Under the pieces are notes generated by a model that ran no database searches, was not told where the DNA came from, and saw nothing but the letters and a program-made list of their open reading frames with translations. Position numbers and translations under genes: made by a program. 64,000 nucleotides of DNA from Psychrobacter glaciei. GTDB taxonomy: Bacteria > Pseudomonadota > Gammaproteobacteria > Pseudomonadales > Moraxellaceae. The stretch spans positions 186,001-250,000 of the forward strand of contig NZ_BMZR01000003.1 in the NCBI RefSeq assembly GCF_014652895.1, in the 5' to 3' direction. Shown one piece after another: positions 37,452-48,055 of this stretch; within the stretch, counting starts at the first letter, position 1; each line of letters begins with the position of its first letter.

Positions 37452-39095
37452 TTATAGCAGCCAGTCGATTGGTAACCATGACATGATGGTGAGCCAAATG
37501 TGATCACTCATATCAACGCGTGGCTCCGAATCATAGATCACTTTTTTACCATCTTCCATGGTATGCCATTGCAAAGCGCCGCTCTCCAGCAACTTGACTT
37601 CATAAGCTTGATTTAACAAATCATCGCTGAGTGCACCGTGCAGCTGGCTTGCCAGTTCCTCATCGTTAATAATCACGCCCATTTCGGTATTGATATTGGC
37701 AGAGCGCGGATCGACATTGTATGAGCCAATAAAGACTTGATAGTCATCCACGGCAAAAGTCTTGGCATGTAAGCTGGTTGATGATTGGCTACGCGCTCGC
37801 CACAGTTTGTTTTCACGTTCTTCTTCAGCAGCCGTTGATTTTAGCTCGTATATTTTGACGCCTGAGCGAAGCAAGTTGGGTCGCCATTGACTATAGCCAG
37901 AGTGAACGGCAGTGACGTCCGTCGCATCAAATGAGTTGGTCAAAATCTTAATATCAACACCAGATTTGGCCAGCTTGACCAAGGTATCGACACCATCTTT
38001 AGTCGGCACGAAATAAGAAGAGATGATAGTCAGCTTTTTGGTTGGGCTACCGAGCAAAGTGCGCAGCTGATGTACCAGATTGGTGTCAGTAGGAACCGTT
38101 TTGCTCAGTTTACCGACATCATCACTCAAAAACTGCATATCCGTCCAGCGAAAGGGTACCCGTTTATTGATCAGATCGCTGTCTATCGTAGAGTCTTTGA
38201 TCGCCGCTTTATAGACCGTCAAACTGCTGCCTTCGTTATTGTCTTCGTCGAGACCGAGCTTATCCAATGCGGACAGAAAATCAGGTGTCACATCATCATC
38301 AAATTTTGCCAACGTTTCGATATCAAATGATAAAGGTGATGACCAGTAACTGGCAAAACTGTTGTCGATATCTGCGACGACTTTACCAATAAGTAACACA
38401 TCCAAATCCGCAAATTGACTGCTTTGATCATTACTCAGGTATTCGTTACCAATATTACGACCACCAATGATGGTGATTTGCTTGTCAAAGGTCATGCTCT
38501 TATTATGCATACGCCGATTGATACGCGGCAATCCTGTGACAAAGTTTAAGGTTTGAAATTTACGATGCATCAACGGATTAATAATGCGCACCGCAATGTT
38601 TGGGTGGCTGGCAAAACGTAATAAATGCTGATCGAACTTTGCGCTATTATTAAAATCATCGAGCAACAAGCGCACGATAACGCCGCGTTCAGCTGCATCC
38701 CAGAGGTCTTTTAACAGTAGTTGACCGGCTTGGTCATTATGCCAAATATAATACTGTGCATCGATGTTACGTGTGGCCATATCTGTCAAGATACTGCGCG
38801 CGGCAAAGGCATTTGCCCCAGTCACTATCGGGTGATAGCCTGACAAATCAGGGTGAATGTCATTCTGTGCACTGATAGCGGACACCAAATCGATATTACT
38901 GGTGTCAGTCGCTGCAATTTGTTTAGGCTGTGGGTTGCTTTCTTGCTGATATAAAGCATTCACTCGCGCTGACAAGGCTTGGCTTTCAGGCAAATGTGGC
39001 TGTTCGGGCAAAATCTGACATCCACTCAGTCCTAAGGTCAACCCGAGTGTTAGGCTCAGCGATAAATTGCTTGGTTCTATATTTAGCATCGACAT
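37452..39095 (-). CDS. Phospholipase D family lipoprotein (ClsC-like)
   Basis: 547 aa. The N-terminus has a hydrophobic stretch with a lipobox ending at Cys26 (LGLSGC), although the usual basic residues before it are missing. Two PLD active-site motifs are present: HNKSMTFDKQITIIGGRN near residue 197 and HAKTFAVDDYQVFIGSYN near 438. This organisation matches cardiolipin synthase C/YmdC-like proteins, which join phospholipids, so lipid synthesis or turnover at the envelope is likely (inference). Single gene. Confidence 0.88.
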   Translation of the reverse strand: MSMLNIEPSNLSLSLTLGLTLGLSGCQILPEQPHLPESQALSARVNALYQQESNPQPKQIAATDTSNIDLVSAISAQNDIHPDLSGYHPIVTGANAFAARSILTDMATRNIDAQYYIWHNDQAGQLLLKDLWDAAERGVIVRLLLDDFNNSAKFDQHLLRFASHPNIAVRIINPLMHRKFQTLNFVTGLPRINRRMHNKSMTFDKQITIIGGRNIGNEYLSNDQSSQFADLDVLLIGKVVADIDNSFASYWSSPLSFDIETLAKFDDDVTPDFLSALDKLGLDEDNNEGSSLTVYKAAIKDSTIDSDLINKRVPFRWTDMQFLSDDVGKLSKTVPTDTNLVHQLRTLLGSPTKKLTIISSYFVPTKDGVDTLVKLAKSGVDIKILTNSFDATDVTAVHSGYSQWRPNLLRSGVKIYELKSTAAEEERENKLWRARSQSSTSLHAKTFAVDDYQVFIGSYNVDPRSANINTEMGVIINDEELASQLHGALSDDLLNQAYEVKLLESGALQWHTMEDGKKVIYDSEPRVDMSDHIWLTIMSWLPIDWLL

Positions 39096-39535
39096 AACTG
39101 ATTAACCCTAATAAGCCTTGATTTATTGAAAGTTTGCTGAGTATTTTCGTTTATTTTCAAATAATAGCGCTGATTATAATGCTTATAAAAATAACACTCG
39201 AGACAAAGCGTAGGACAAAGCCTAAATGGTCGCTAAGCTTAGCAGCTGTCGTCCTATCTGCCTATTATAAATACGTTATTTTTTTAGTTTATGCACTTGA
39301 CTAAGCTCGCGTTTTATTTTGATTATAGACTTGGTGATTCTATCAAGACGTATTCAAAAATAATGTTTAGTAGGGCTCTGAAACCAGATGTTTGGAATAA
39401 GTTGACATGCTATGATAACGCTGACAAATGGTATCCATAATTAAAAACAAGCAGCCATTCTATTACTAATCGTTTTATTACCAACACATTTTACTACTAA
39501 CACATTTTACTATTAACAAAAGTAACGGAAGATTT
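39096..39535. other. Divergent intergenic region between the PLD gene and metZ
   Basis: 440 bp. It holds a nested inverted repeat (TAGGAC near 39211, central palindrome GCTAAGCTTAGC, GTCCTA near 39252) and two adjacent copies of a 16-bp unit (C.AACACATTTTACTA) near 39480-39515. Promoters of both genes must lie here but could not be fixed. Confidence 0.55.
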
Positions 39536-40810
39536 ATGAGTCAGTCGCAAACGCAGAATGAGAGCAATGTGAGTAAGTTAGATCCAAACTGGCGTAACGA
39601 CGCCCTAGATTTAGGGCTTGATTATGGCATGCAGACCATCGCTGTACGAGCAGGGCAACATCGCACGGATGAAGGTGAGCACTCAGAGGCTATCTTTACT
39701 ACTAGCTCGTATGTTTATACCTCAGCGGCAGATGCCGCCGCTCATTTTAACGGAGATAAGACGGGCAACGTCTACTCGCGGCATACCAATCCGAGCGTTC
39801 GTACCTTTGAGCGCCGTTTAGCAGCGCTTGAAAATGGTGAGCGCGCTGTTGCGACAGCTTCGGGTATGGGTGCGATTTTGACCATGTGCTTGGCGTATCT
39901 AAAAGCTGGCGATCATCTACTGGCTGCCAATCAGCTGTTTGGTTCATCCATCGGTCTATTCAATAATTATATGGCCAAGTTTGATGTTGAGGTCAGCTAC
40001 GTTGATTGCTTCGATAATGACGCATGGGCAAAAGCGGTGCAGCCAAATACCAAAGTTATTTATTGCGAAAGTCCTAGTAATCCATTGGCGCAGATTTGTG
40101 ATATTGAGTATTTAAGTCAGCTGTGCAAAGCCAATGATATCTTACTGGTGGTAGATAATTGCTTTGCCACGCCAGCCTTGCAGCGTCCGCTTGATTTGGG
40201 TGCCGATGTGGTGATTCACTCTGCGACCAAGTACTTAGACGGGCAAGGTCGTGTATTGGGCGGTGCGCTGGTTGGTAGCGATGCGCTCATGCAAGAAGCG
40301 TTTACCGTGGTACGCTCAGGCGGTATTAGCATGAGTCCGTTTAATGCGTGGGTGTTTACCAAAGGGCTTGAGACACTGAAATTGCGCATGCAAGCGCATT
40401 GTCAAAATGCCAATCAAGTGGCGGATTTCTTGGTCAATCATCCCAATGTTAGCACGGTGCATTTCTCAGGGTTGAGCGATCATCCGGCTCATGAACTGGC
40501 GACGCGTCAACATCATATGAAAGGTGGTTATGGTGCTATCATGGGTTTTGAAGTCAAGCCATCTGCTAGCCTTGATTCAAAAGCCGCTGCATGGCATGTG
40601 ATAGACTCAACGCAAATGGTTTCTATTACTAATAATTTGGGCGATGCCAAAACCACGATTACCCATCCAGCGACGACTACCCACTTTCGCTTGACCGCTG
40701 AGGCGAGGGCAGAAGCAGGCGTCAAAGATGGTCTGATTCGTCTGTCTGTTGGTTTAGAAGATGTAGAAGATATCATTAAAGATTTGGCGCGTGGTTTAGA
40801 CAGTTTGTAA
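39536..40810 (+). CDS. metZ: O-succinylhomoserine sulfhydrylase MetZ
   Basis: 424-aa PLP enzyme of the Cys/Met metabolism family that makes homocysteine from O-succinylhomoserine and sulfide. The PLP Lys is in HSATKYLDGQGRVLGG near residue 233; SRHTNPSVRTFERRLAALE and the C-terminal LIRLSVGLEDVEDIIKDLARGL are typical. Full length; the first 30 residues form a polar extension. ATG 39536 follows GGAAG. Family members are close to cystathionine gamma-synthase, but the sequence fits MetZ best. Confidence 0.93.
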   Translation: MSQSQTQNESNVSKLDPNWRNDALDLGLDYGMQTIAVRAGQHRTDEGEHSEAIFTTSSYVYTSAADAAAHFNGDKTGNVYSRHTNPSVRTFERRLAALENGERAVATASGMGAILTMCLAYLKAGDHLLAANQLFGSSIGLFNNYMAKFDVEVSYVDCFDNDAWAKAVQPNTKVIYCESPSNPLAQICDIEYLSQLCKANDILLVVDNCFATPALQRPLDLGADVVIHSATKYLDGQGRVLGGALVGSDALMQEAFTVVRSGGISMSPFNAWVFTKGLETLKLRMQAHCQNANQVADFLVNHPNVSTVHFSGLSDHPAHELATRQHHMKGGYGAIMGFEVKPSASLDSKAAAWHVIDSTQMVSITNNLGDAKTTITHPATTTHFRLTAEARAEAGVKDGLIRLSVGLEDVEDIIKDLARGLDSL

Positions 40811-40904
40811 AGATAACGGTATAATCACTGTTAACGCATAAAATTTACGTTATTAATAATTACTCACTACGATACGCATTATCATAAATAATAAAGAGGC
40901 AACT

Positions 40905-41234
40905 ATGAACATCCAAGCATTAATGCAACAAGCACAAACGATGCAAAAGAAAGTCGAAGCAAACGTTGAAAATGCTAAAAAAGAGCTAGGCAATAAAGAA
41001 GTTCACGCAGAAGCGGGTAGTGGTCTGGTAAAAGTCACCATGACGGGTCGCCATGTGGTTAAGCGTTTGACCATTGATCCAAGTTTGCTTGAAGATGAGC
41101 CAGATATGATCGAAGACTTAATCGCTGCTGCTATCAATGATGCGGTGCGTCAAGCGGATGAGCTATACGAAGAAACCATGGCTGGCGCGACCTCAGGTAT
41201 GGGTCTGCCACCAGGTATGCAAGGTATGTTTTAA
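40905..41234 (+). CDS. YbaB/EbfC family nucleoid-associated protein
   Basis: 109-aa DNA-binding protein of the YbaB/EbfC family. N-terminal coiled helix ([28 protein letters not shown]), conserved [25 protein letters not shown] and a Gly/Met-rich C-terminus ([12 protein letters not shown]). Situated before recR as in many proteobacteria, a conserved neighbourhood that supports a role with DNA repair. A terminator lies between it and recR. Confidence 0.95.
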   Translation: MNIQALMQQAQTMQKKVEANVENAKKELGNKEVHAEAGSGLVKVTMTGRHVVKRLTIDPSLLEDEPDMIEDLIAAAINDAVRQADELYEETMAGATSGMGLPPGMQGMF

Positions 41235-41260
41235 GCGTTAAATACTTCATACTTAAGACA

Positions 41261-41299
41261 AAAATGGGGTTGTTATCGACACGATACGACCCCATTTTT
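41261..41299 (+). terminator. Terminator between ybaB and recR
   Basis: AAAATGGGGT ... ACCCCATTTTT with an inner extension of the stem (TCG/CGA). It separates transcription of ybaB and recR at least in part. Confidence 0.75.
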
Positions 41300-41341
41300 A
41301 TAGCTACGGTTTATAAATTAAGTTAAATAAAGGAAGATGCT

Positions 41342-41935
41342 TTGCTAACAGCCAAATTTGATCAGCTGGTCAAACAGCTGCGTATTTTGCCGGGTGTGGG
41401 TCAAAAAAGTGCCCAACGTATGGCGCTGCATTTGCTTACCAAAAAACGCCCACAAGGCATGGCACTCGCCCAAGCACTTGATGAGGCGATGCGTGATATC
41501 GTCGAATGCCAGCGTTGTCACAGCTTTAGTGATGAGGCCGTTTGTCCACTGTGTCAAGATCCAAGGCGTGATGATGGCCTACTATGCGTGGTCGAAACGG
41601 CGGCGGATGTGATGGCTATCGAGCAAACGGCAGGTTATCGTGGACGCTACTTTGTTTTAGGTGGTCACTTATCACCGATTGATGGGATTAGTGCCGACGA
41701 CTTAAACATCGATCAGCTGGTCTGGCGGGTTAAGCAAGAGCCTGTTGAAGAGTTAATATTAGCGACTGGTACAACTGTCGAAGGGCAGACCACCGCCCAT
41801 TTTATCAGCGAAGCGGTCAGTCGTCATGTCAATAAAGTCACACGTTTGGCGCAAGGCGTACCGATGGGTGGCGAGCTGGAGTACCTTGATAGTATGACCC
41901 TTGGACAAGCGATGCAAAATCGCTCTTTCTTATAG
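41342..41935 (+). CDS. recR: Recombination mediator RecR
   Basis: 197-aa protein that with RecF/RecO loads RecA on gapped DNA. Helix-hairpin-helix [19 protein letters not shown], zinc finger Cys56-59 and Cys68-71 ([16 protein letters not shown]), then a Toprim domain ([14 protein letters not shown]). The start is TTG at 41342 behind AGGAAG; the ATG four bases earlier is out of frame. Length matches the family. Confidence 0.96.
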   Translation: MLTAKFDQLVKQLRILPGVGQKSAQRMALHLLTKKRPQGMALAQALDEAMRDIVECQRCHSFSDEAVCPLCQDPRRDDGLLCVVETAADVMAIEQTAGYRGRYFVLGGHLSPIDGISADDLNIDQLVWRVKQEPVEELILATGTTVEGQTTAHFISEAVSRHVNKVTRLAQGVPMGGELEYLDSMTLGQAMQNRSFL

Positions 41936-42099
41936 TATTATCTCTAGCAATTTTATAAGTTCTTTACAAAACCCAAATCTTGCCCATTTTATTTTATGAA
42001 CTTGTTATAATTGCTTAATTGCCACTATTTTTCTCGTTTTTCTTTTATTAAAACGCAGTTTGGCGTTTTCTTTCCCCCTATTTATGCAGGTATCTGCCC

Positions 42100-43425
42100 G
42101 TGTCTAACCATGTTCCAACCGCTTCAAGCGCTGCCACCCAATCAAACCTTGCAGACAACACTGCTGCTATTGACGATTCATCAAAGCAATCAGTTAATAC
42201 TGAAATAGCGTCAGCAGCTGTGCCGCCTGAACCAAATATCGATGCATTATTGGATATTGCGGATGAAGTTGCCATCACGTGGGTGCGTGAGCAAGATGGT
42301 TTGGCTGAGGTCATCGATGCATTGGCGACTTGCGGGCGAGTGGCATTAGATACCGAGTTTATCAAGCGCGATACTTATTATCCGCGCTTGGCACTGGTAC
42401 AGCTAAACACAGGCGATCACATCTATTTACTAGATGCCCCGCAGTTGCAACTGGGTGATTTTTGGCAAGCGCTTAGCGAAGTTGACGTGGCGATTTGGCA
42501 TGCTTGTGGTGAAGATTTAGGGATTTTTTATCTATTGTCTGGTTGCCCACCGTTGACCAATATTTTTGATACGCAAATTGCGTTGTCTTATTTGACGGGA
42601 CAGCTGCAAATGGGCTATCAGCAGGCGCTTGATGACCAATTAGATATGCATATCGATAAAGAACAAAGCCAATCAGATTGGTTACAGCGTCCGCTCTCAG
42701 ATGAGCAAGAGCAATATGCGATTGATGATGTACGCTTTTTGCCAGCGCTCTATTTGAGCCTTGAATACGAGCTAAAAAAGCAAGGTTTATACGGTTATGT
42801 ATGGGCGGATTGCCAGCTTTATGCCAGCGATTTGTACGACGCTCAGCATGTTGAAGACGAAGCGATGTACTTAACGATGGCTGATTATCGCTATAACTCG
42901 CAGCAAATGGCGATACTCAAAGGAGTGGCTACGTGGCGAGAAGAGCTAGCGCGTTCGACCAATCAGCCGCGTACTTTTGTGATTAAAAAACAAGCCGTAC
43001 GTGAGATTATCACTGAAAAACCGAGCAATATGCGAGAGCTTGCGCACAAAACCACGATGCACCGTAGCATGCTGCGACTGTATGGTGAAGAGTTGCTTAA
43101 GGTAATAAAAGAGGCAAAAAACCTGCATCCTGCTGAATATCCAGACTGTCTATTGCCGCCGTATCGCTCAAAAAATAAAGTATTGTCAAAAGCCGTGCAG
43201 CAAGCGATTGATGAGCAAGTAGAAGCTATTGGTGTACCTGCTAATGTATTGATGCGCAAAAAATGGCTAGGGCAGCTGTATGAAGTGATTGCGTTTGATA
43301 AAAACCTAAGCGAGCTACCAGAAGGCTTAAAAGGCTGGCGCAATAAGTGGGTGACGCAGACTTTGATACCAGTGATTAACAAGCACAAAACCGAGTTGCA
43401 GCAGGGTATGGGTATCAATGTTTAA
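42100..43425 (+). CDS. rnd: Ribonuclease D
   Basis: 441-aa 3'-5' exoribonuclease acting in tRNA and structured RNA maturation. DEDD catalytic domain begins about residue 85 with ALDTEFIKRDTYYPRLALVQL; Exo II is in VAIWHACGEDLGIFYLL and Exo III in EQYAIDDVRFLPALY. An HRDC domain follows near 275-355. The first 75 residues are a poorly conserved Ala/Ser-rich extension. Start GTG 42100. The 3' end overlaps the converging hydrolase gene by 11 bp. Confidence 0.93.
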   Translation: MSNHVPTASSAATQSNLADNTAAIDDSSKQSVNTEIASAAVPPEPNIDALLDIADEVAITWVREQDGLAEVIDALATCGRVALDTEFIKRDTYYPRLALVQLNTGDHIYLLDAPQLQLGDFWQALSEVDVAIWHACGEDLGIFYLLSGCPPLTNIFDTQIALSYLTGQLQMGYQQALDDQLDMHIDKEQSQSDWLQRPLSDEQEQYAIDDVRFLPALYLSLEYELKKQGLYGYVWADCQLYASDLYDAQHVEDEAMYLTMADYRYNSQQMAILKGVATWREELARSTNQPRTFVIKKQAVREIITEKPSNMRELAHKTTMHRSMLRLYGEELLKVIKEAKNLHPAEYPDCLLPPYRSKNKVLSKAVQQAIDEQVEAIGVPANVLMRKKWLGQLYEVIAFDKNLSELPEGLKGWRNKWVTQTLIPVINKHKTELQQGMGINV

Positions 43426-44104
43426 GTTTTTTATGCTCAAACTGTCCATGTTGTAAAAAATACATCACTTGTGTGGTGACACCTTTATCGACCAGCATCC
43501 CAGTATGCGAAACTGGTAAAACAATATGATCAGTGGCTGCCTCTATTTTGGTTTCTTCTATATATACTGTGCCATCGTGTAGCAGATATTCTGCTGATGG
43601 CATATTGTCTGCTTTACGCAGTTTACGGTTATGATACTGCAAAAATAACTGCCCCAATCCATACGGACGATTTCCTGCAATCACGCCCAAGGTAATATGT
43701 GCTGGTAATGGTGGGACTGTTCCATCTAAAGCATCGACATATGAGCGTCCTACTACAGCGGGGCTTAAGCGCCAGATATAATCTGCACAAACACTTCCTA
43801 CATGCGGTGTCCCAAGCGTCACGCAACGTCCAATCTGCCACTTGGGATACTGAGTGACGAAATCACGAATAATCAAACCACCCAAACTATGACCGACCAA
43901 ATCTATCGGCTGATCAGGCTGATGATGCTTTTCTAGCCAAGTATTAAGGCCTGCGCTATTGGTTTTGATGCCATCACGCATACTGCGGTAGCTATATTGA
44001 TGGGTATCGAAGCCTGCTGCTTGCAGGCGCTTGGCCAGTGGGCGCATGATCCAAGTGGTTTGATGCAGACCATGAATCAGAATAACGCGGTTTTTTTGTT
44101 GCAT
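43415..44104 (-). CDS. Alpha/beta hydrolase, lipase-like
   Basis: 229-aa serine hydrolase: VILIHGLHQTTWIMRPLAKRL (oxyanion region), QYSYRSMRDG, nucleophile elbow DLVGHSLGGLIIRDF and His in VLPVSHTGMLVD. The small size and lid-less pattern resemble the PGAP1/lipase-type hydrolases often found in proteobacteria. No signal peptide, so probably cytoplasmic. Start taken at ATG 44104, seven bases behind GGA, not the TTG four codons earlier. Convergent with rnd. Confidence 0.85.
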   Translation of the reverse strand: MQQKNRVILIHGLHQTTWIMRPLAKRLQAAGFDTHQYSYRSMRDGIKTNSAGLNTWLEKHHQPDQPIDLVGHSLGGLIIRDFVTQYPKWQIGRCVTLGTPHVGSVCADYIWRLSPAVVGRSYVDALDGTVPPLPAHITLGVIAGNRPYGLGQLFLQYHNRKLRKADNMPSAEYLLHDGTVYIEETKIEAATDHIVLPVSHTGMLVDKGVTTQVMYFLQHGQFEHKKLKH

Positions 44105-44246
44105 AGTAAGATCCAAGTCATTGCTTCAAAAATTTACGGCTTCAAAGATTTAAGATAAATATTTTGTTATCGGTATAAGCCTTTATTTATCACTTATCCA
44201 TTAATAATGTTACCTGTTAATTTGATAGATAAAAAGTAAGCAAAAT

Positions 44247-44284
44247 AAAAACCTCCAAATCAGCTACTGACTTGGAGGTTTGTT
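44247..44284 (-). terminator. Terminator of the gcv cluster (after gcvP)
   Basis: AAAACCTCCAA(A/G)TCAG-type stem with the complement CTTGGAGGTTT; a T-run follows on the minus strand, 40 bp after the gcvP stop. Confidence 0.75.
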
Positions 44285-44324
44285 TTTCTATAAAAAGCTA
44301 CTTATGACTTATCGGAGACTTCGA

Positions 44325-47222
44325 TTACAGATAGTTTTCGATACTTGGGCACGAACACATCAGATTCTTATCACCATAAGCATCATCGATACGAGCGACG
44401 CTTGGCCAGAATTTATGAGCGCGTACATAAGGCAATGGGAATGCGGCAACATCACGGCTGTATGGATGCGTCCACTCGCTGCTGGTGATCATAGAAGCGG
44501 TGTGCGGTGCATTGACCAGTGGATTGTCTTCTAACGTCCAATTGTCTTCGCCTGCTTTGGCTTTCATCGCTTCAGCTTTGATAGATTTTAGCGCACTGAT
44601 AAAACGATCTAACTCTTCTTTAGATTCAGACTCAGTTGGCTCAATCATCAACGTACCTGAAACTGGGAAGCTCATGGTTGGTGAATGGAAACCATAATCC
44701 ATTAAGCGCTTGGCAATATCGCTTTCGCTGATACCAGTTTCATCCTTTAATGGACGAATATCGATGATACATTCGTGCGCGACGCGGCCGTTTTTGCCAG
44801 CGTACAGAACAGGGTAGTGATCTTTTAGCTGAGCGGCGACGTAGTTGGCATTTAACAGCGCCAGTTCAGTGGCTTTAAGCAAACCATCACGGCCCATCAT
44901 GGCAATATACATCCACGAGATCGGCAAGATGCTGGCTGAGCCATAAGGCGCTGCCGATACAGCTGAACAGTCTTTTTGCGCATTATGCACAGGGCTTAAG
45001 GTATGGTTGGCCATAAATGGTGCTAAATGTGCCTTCATACCGATAGGACCCATGCCAGGACCGCCGCCGCCATGTGGGATACAGAAGGTTTTGTGCAAGT
45101 TCATGTGTAATACATCTGCACCAACATCCGCAGGCTGCATCATGCCGACCTGCGCATTCATATTCGCGCCATCCATATAGACTTGGCCGCCATGCTTATG
45201 AATCAAGTCACAAATATGACGGATGCCTTCTTCGAACACACCATGCGTCGAAGGGTAGGTGATCATCAAGGCACCTAGGTGCTCGCTATGCTCTTCACAT
45301 TTAGCGGTCAAATCTTCGATGTCGACGTTACCGTTTTCATCGGTTTTAACCACGACGACTTTCATACCCATCATCATGGCAGTCGCAGGATTGGTACCAT
45401 GCGCTGACATTGGGATGAGGCAAACATCACGGTCGGTCTCGCCCAATGATTCATGATAGCGGCGAATCGCTAGCAGACCAGCATATTCACCTGAAGCGCC
45501 AGAGTTTGGCTGCATCGACACATCGTCAAAACCAGTGATGGCTTTAAGTTGATCTTGTAGACTATCAATCATCGCAATGTAGCCAGTGACTTGATCGCGC
45601 GGTGCAAAAGGATGCACATTGGCAAATTCAGGCCACGTAATCGGTAGCATTTCACTGGTTGCGTTCAATTTCATGGTACAGCTACCCAATGAAATCATAC
45701 TACGGTTCATCGCTAAATCTTTGTCTTCAAGCGACTTTAAGTAGCGCAGCATCTCATGCTCGGTATGATGCGAGTTAAATACTGGATGGGTCAAGATGTC
45801 ATCGGTACGCAAATGCGCGCTATCAAGTGACAGGCTGGCAGTCTCAGGCAAGTCATGTGATTTACTAACGAACAGCTGGGTCAACACCGTAAAGTCATGC
45901 TGGTCGCTGATTTCACTAAAAGCGACACCCAGTTTGTTATCATCTAGACGCCATAAGTTATAACCAACATTGTCTGCATTTGCAAAAATTTGCGTCGCCA
46001 GTTTTTCTGAACCGCAATCGATAACGACGGTATCAAAGAACTGATCATGTACTACACTTAGACTGCTATCGTTGGCTTCTGTAATGACATTAGCAAACGC
46101 TGTGGCAAAAGCATGGATACGAGTGGCAATACGTTTTACGCCACCTGGACCATGATAAACCGCATACATCCCAGCGAGGTTGGCCAGCAATACTTGTGAC
46201 GTACAGATGTTTGAGTTGGCTTTTTCGCGGCGGATATGCTGCTCGCGGGTTTGTAATGCCATACGTAGGGCGGTATTACCTTGCGAATCTTTTGAGACAC
46301 CAATGATACGACCAGGTGCTGAGCGTTTGGCTTTATCAGAGAAAGCAAAGTAGGCGGCATGAGGACCACCAAAGCCCATTGGAATACCAAAGCGCTGGGT
46401 GCTACCCAAAGCGACGTCTGCGCCCATATCCGCTGGTGATTTTAATAATACTAAGCTCATGATGTCGCTGACGACGCTGACGTACGTTTTGTTTTTCTTA
46501 ACTGCAGCGATAACGTCAGTTAAGTCTTTGACATCACCTTCAACACCGACGTATTGGAATAGCGCACCGAAATAATCACCAGATTTGGCGGTTTCAAAAT
46601 CACCAACGACGACTTCCCAACCAAAGTACTTAGCACGAGTATTGATAACGTCTAACGTTTGTGGATAGACGCGATCATCAACGAAAAACTGCGTTGATTT
46701 GCTTTTGCTTACCCGCTTAGACATCGCCATGGCTTCAGCGGCTGCCGTTGCTTCGTCAAGTAACGATGCGCCAGCCATTTCTAGACCCGTTAAATCGATA
46801 CAAACTTGCTGGAAGTTAAGCAAAGCTTCTAGACGACCTTGGGCGATTTCAGCTTGATAAGGCGTATAAGCCGTATACCAACCTGGATTTTCAAGGACAT
46901 TACGCTGAATGACCGCAGGCATACGCACAGGCGAATAGCCTTGGCCGATGTAGCTTTTATTAACGGTGATATTATCTGCCATGGCGCGCAATTTAGCCAA
47001 CGCTGCATGCTCACTCATTGCCAATGGCAAATCTAAGTCTTTGTGCAAGCGTACGGGCTCAGGCACCGTATCATTGATAAAACTCGCCATGTCTTTATAA
47101 CCAATTTTGCTGAGTAAATCAGCTTGTTTGGTCTCATTTGAGCCTAAATGACGATAGACAAATTCAGCTTCGTTGAATAAACCTTGAAAGGTATCAAACG
47201 TCGGGTTTTGAGAAATAGTCAT
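44325..47222 (-). CDS. gcvP: Glycine dehydrogenase (decarboxylating), P-protein GcvP
   Basis: 965-aa PLP-dependent P-protein of the glycine cleavage system; it decarboxylates glycine and passes the aminomethyl group to lipoyl-GcvH. Single-chain form with both homologous halves: N-terminal FIGSGYS-like region (YIGQGYSPVRMPAVIQRN) and C-terminal PLP-binding HMNLHKTFCIPHGGGGPGMGPIG. It is last in the gcvT-gcvH-nitroreductase-gcvP cluster, 62 bp after the nitroreductase gene. Confidence 0.97.
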   Translation of the reverse strand: MTISQNPTFDTFQGLFNEAEFVYRHLGSNETKQADLLSKIGYKDMASFINDTVPEPVRLHKDLDLPLAMSEHAALAKLRAMADNITVNKSYIGQGYSPVRMPAVIQRNVLENPGWYTAYTPYQAEIAQGRLEALLNFQQVCIDLTGLEMAGASLLDEATAAAEAMAMSKRVSKSKSTQFFVDDRVYPQTLDVINTRAKYFGWEVVVGDFETAKSGDYFGALFQYVGVEGDVKDLTDVIAAVKKNKTYVSVVSDIMSLVLLKSPADMGADVALGSTQRFGIPMGFGGPHAAYFAFSDKAKRSAPGRIIGVSKDSQGNTALRMALQTREQHIRREKANSNICTSQVLLANLAGMYAVYHGPGGVKRIATRIHAFATAFANVITEANDSSLSVVHDQFFDTVVIDCGSEKLATQIFANADNVGYNLWRLDDNKLGVAFSEISDQHDFTVLTQLFVSKSHDLPETASLSLDSAHLRTDDILTHPVFNSHHTEHEMLRYLKSLEDKDLAMNRSMISLGSCTMKLNATSEMLPITWPEFANVHPFAPRDQVTGYIAMIDSLQDQLKAITGFDDVSMQPNSGASGEYAGLLAIRRYHESLGETDRDVCLIPMSAHGTNPATAMMMGMKVVVVKTDENGNVDIEDLTAKCEEHSEHLGALMITYPSTHGVFEEGIRHICDLIHKHGGQVYMDGANMNAQVGMMQPADVGADVLHMNLHKTFCIPHGGGGPGMGPIGMKAHLAPFMANHTLSPVHNAQKDCSAVSAAPYGSASILPISWMYIAMMGRDGLLKATELALLNANYVAAQLKDHYPVLYAGKNGRVAHECIIDIRPLKDETGISESDIAKRLMDYGFHSPTMSFPVSGTLMIEPTESESKEELDRFISALKSIKAEAMKAKAGEDNWTLEDNPLVNAPHTASMITSSEWTHPYSRDVAAFPLPYVRAHKFWPSVARIDDAYGDKNLMCSCPSIENYL

Positions 47223-47284
47223 GACAATCCTTGGTTAAGGGAGTAATAAAAGGGTTTATTTAAATAGAGTAATATGGCGATGCA

Positions 47285-48055
47285 TTAAACGTAATGTACA
47301 AATTGCTTTTGATCAAAGCGAAACTGGCTGTTGTAAATGCCATTGTCAGCACGCTCGCCAGCACCAATCATCATGATAATGTGCTGATCATTGCTTAAGC
47401 CTAACAAGCGCTTCATGGCAGGCTCATCGAAGCCGCCCATCGGACAGCTATCAAAGCCGTGCGCGCGTAGTGCCAACATGAGGTTTTCGGCAGCAAGTGC
47501 GGTATTGTTGGTCGCCCAGTTTTTGGTGTCTTCAAAGGTATAGTAAGGCGATTTAATAGGCCCTTTTACCCGTCTGACGACTTGAGTTGCGCTCCATTTA
47601 GCCGCTGATACGACGTTGGCAGGTCCACGTAAAAAGTCCATGGCAACGACTTTGGTATAATAGTCTTTAACTTTCTTCGGTACTGGCGTCTCAGGATACT
47701 CACGTAAGATCTGCTGGGCGTGGTCGTGCCAAATGTCAGTACGGGCGACAACTGCGATCAAGCGCGCTGCTGTTTTTGCTGCGTTTTGATTCATGCAGTT
47801 TTTGACGGTACGTTTGCGTTTATCAGCATTATCAATCACATAAAATTCCCACGGCTGTAGATTGCTTGAGTTCGGCGCTAGCATGGCCAAACGCAGACAA
47901 TCTGCTAACACATCGTCAGGTATCGGCGTGTCAGTAAAACGACGGACTGAACGACGTGACTCGACCACCTCACGAAACGCTTGCAACTGCGGTGTGTGTT
48001 CGGGTGTGGCAATGTTGTCGTTGTTATCAGAGTTGGAAGTCATATTAGGATCCAT
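47285..48055 (-). CDS. Nitroreductase family protein
   Basis: 256-aa FMN flavoprotein of the nitroreductase family. It shows VESRRSVRRFTDTPIPDDVL and LAPNSSNLQPWEFYVI near the start and the C-terminal FDSCPMGGFDEPAMKRLLGL. Substrate unknown. It is set between gcvH (316 bp upstream) and gcvP (62 bp downstream) on the same strand, so it may be read from the riboswitch-controlled transcript as well as from a promoter in the gap. The region upstream has three 17-bp repeats. Confidence 0.92.
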   Translation of the reverse strand: MDPNMTSNSDNNDNIATPEHTPQLQAFREVVESRRSVRRFTDTPIPDDVLADCLRLAMLAPNSSNLQPWEFYVIDNADKRKRTVKNCMNQNAAKTAARLIAVVARTDIWHDHAQQILREYPETPVPKKVKDYYTKVVAMDFLRGPANVVSAAKWSATQVVRRVKGPIKSPYYTFEDTKNWATNNTALAAENLMLALRAHGFDSCPMGGFDEPAMKRLLGLSNDQHIIMMIGAGERADNGIYNSQFRFDQKQFVHYV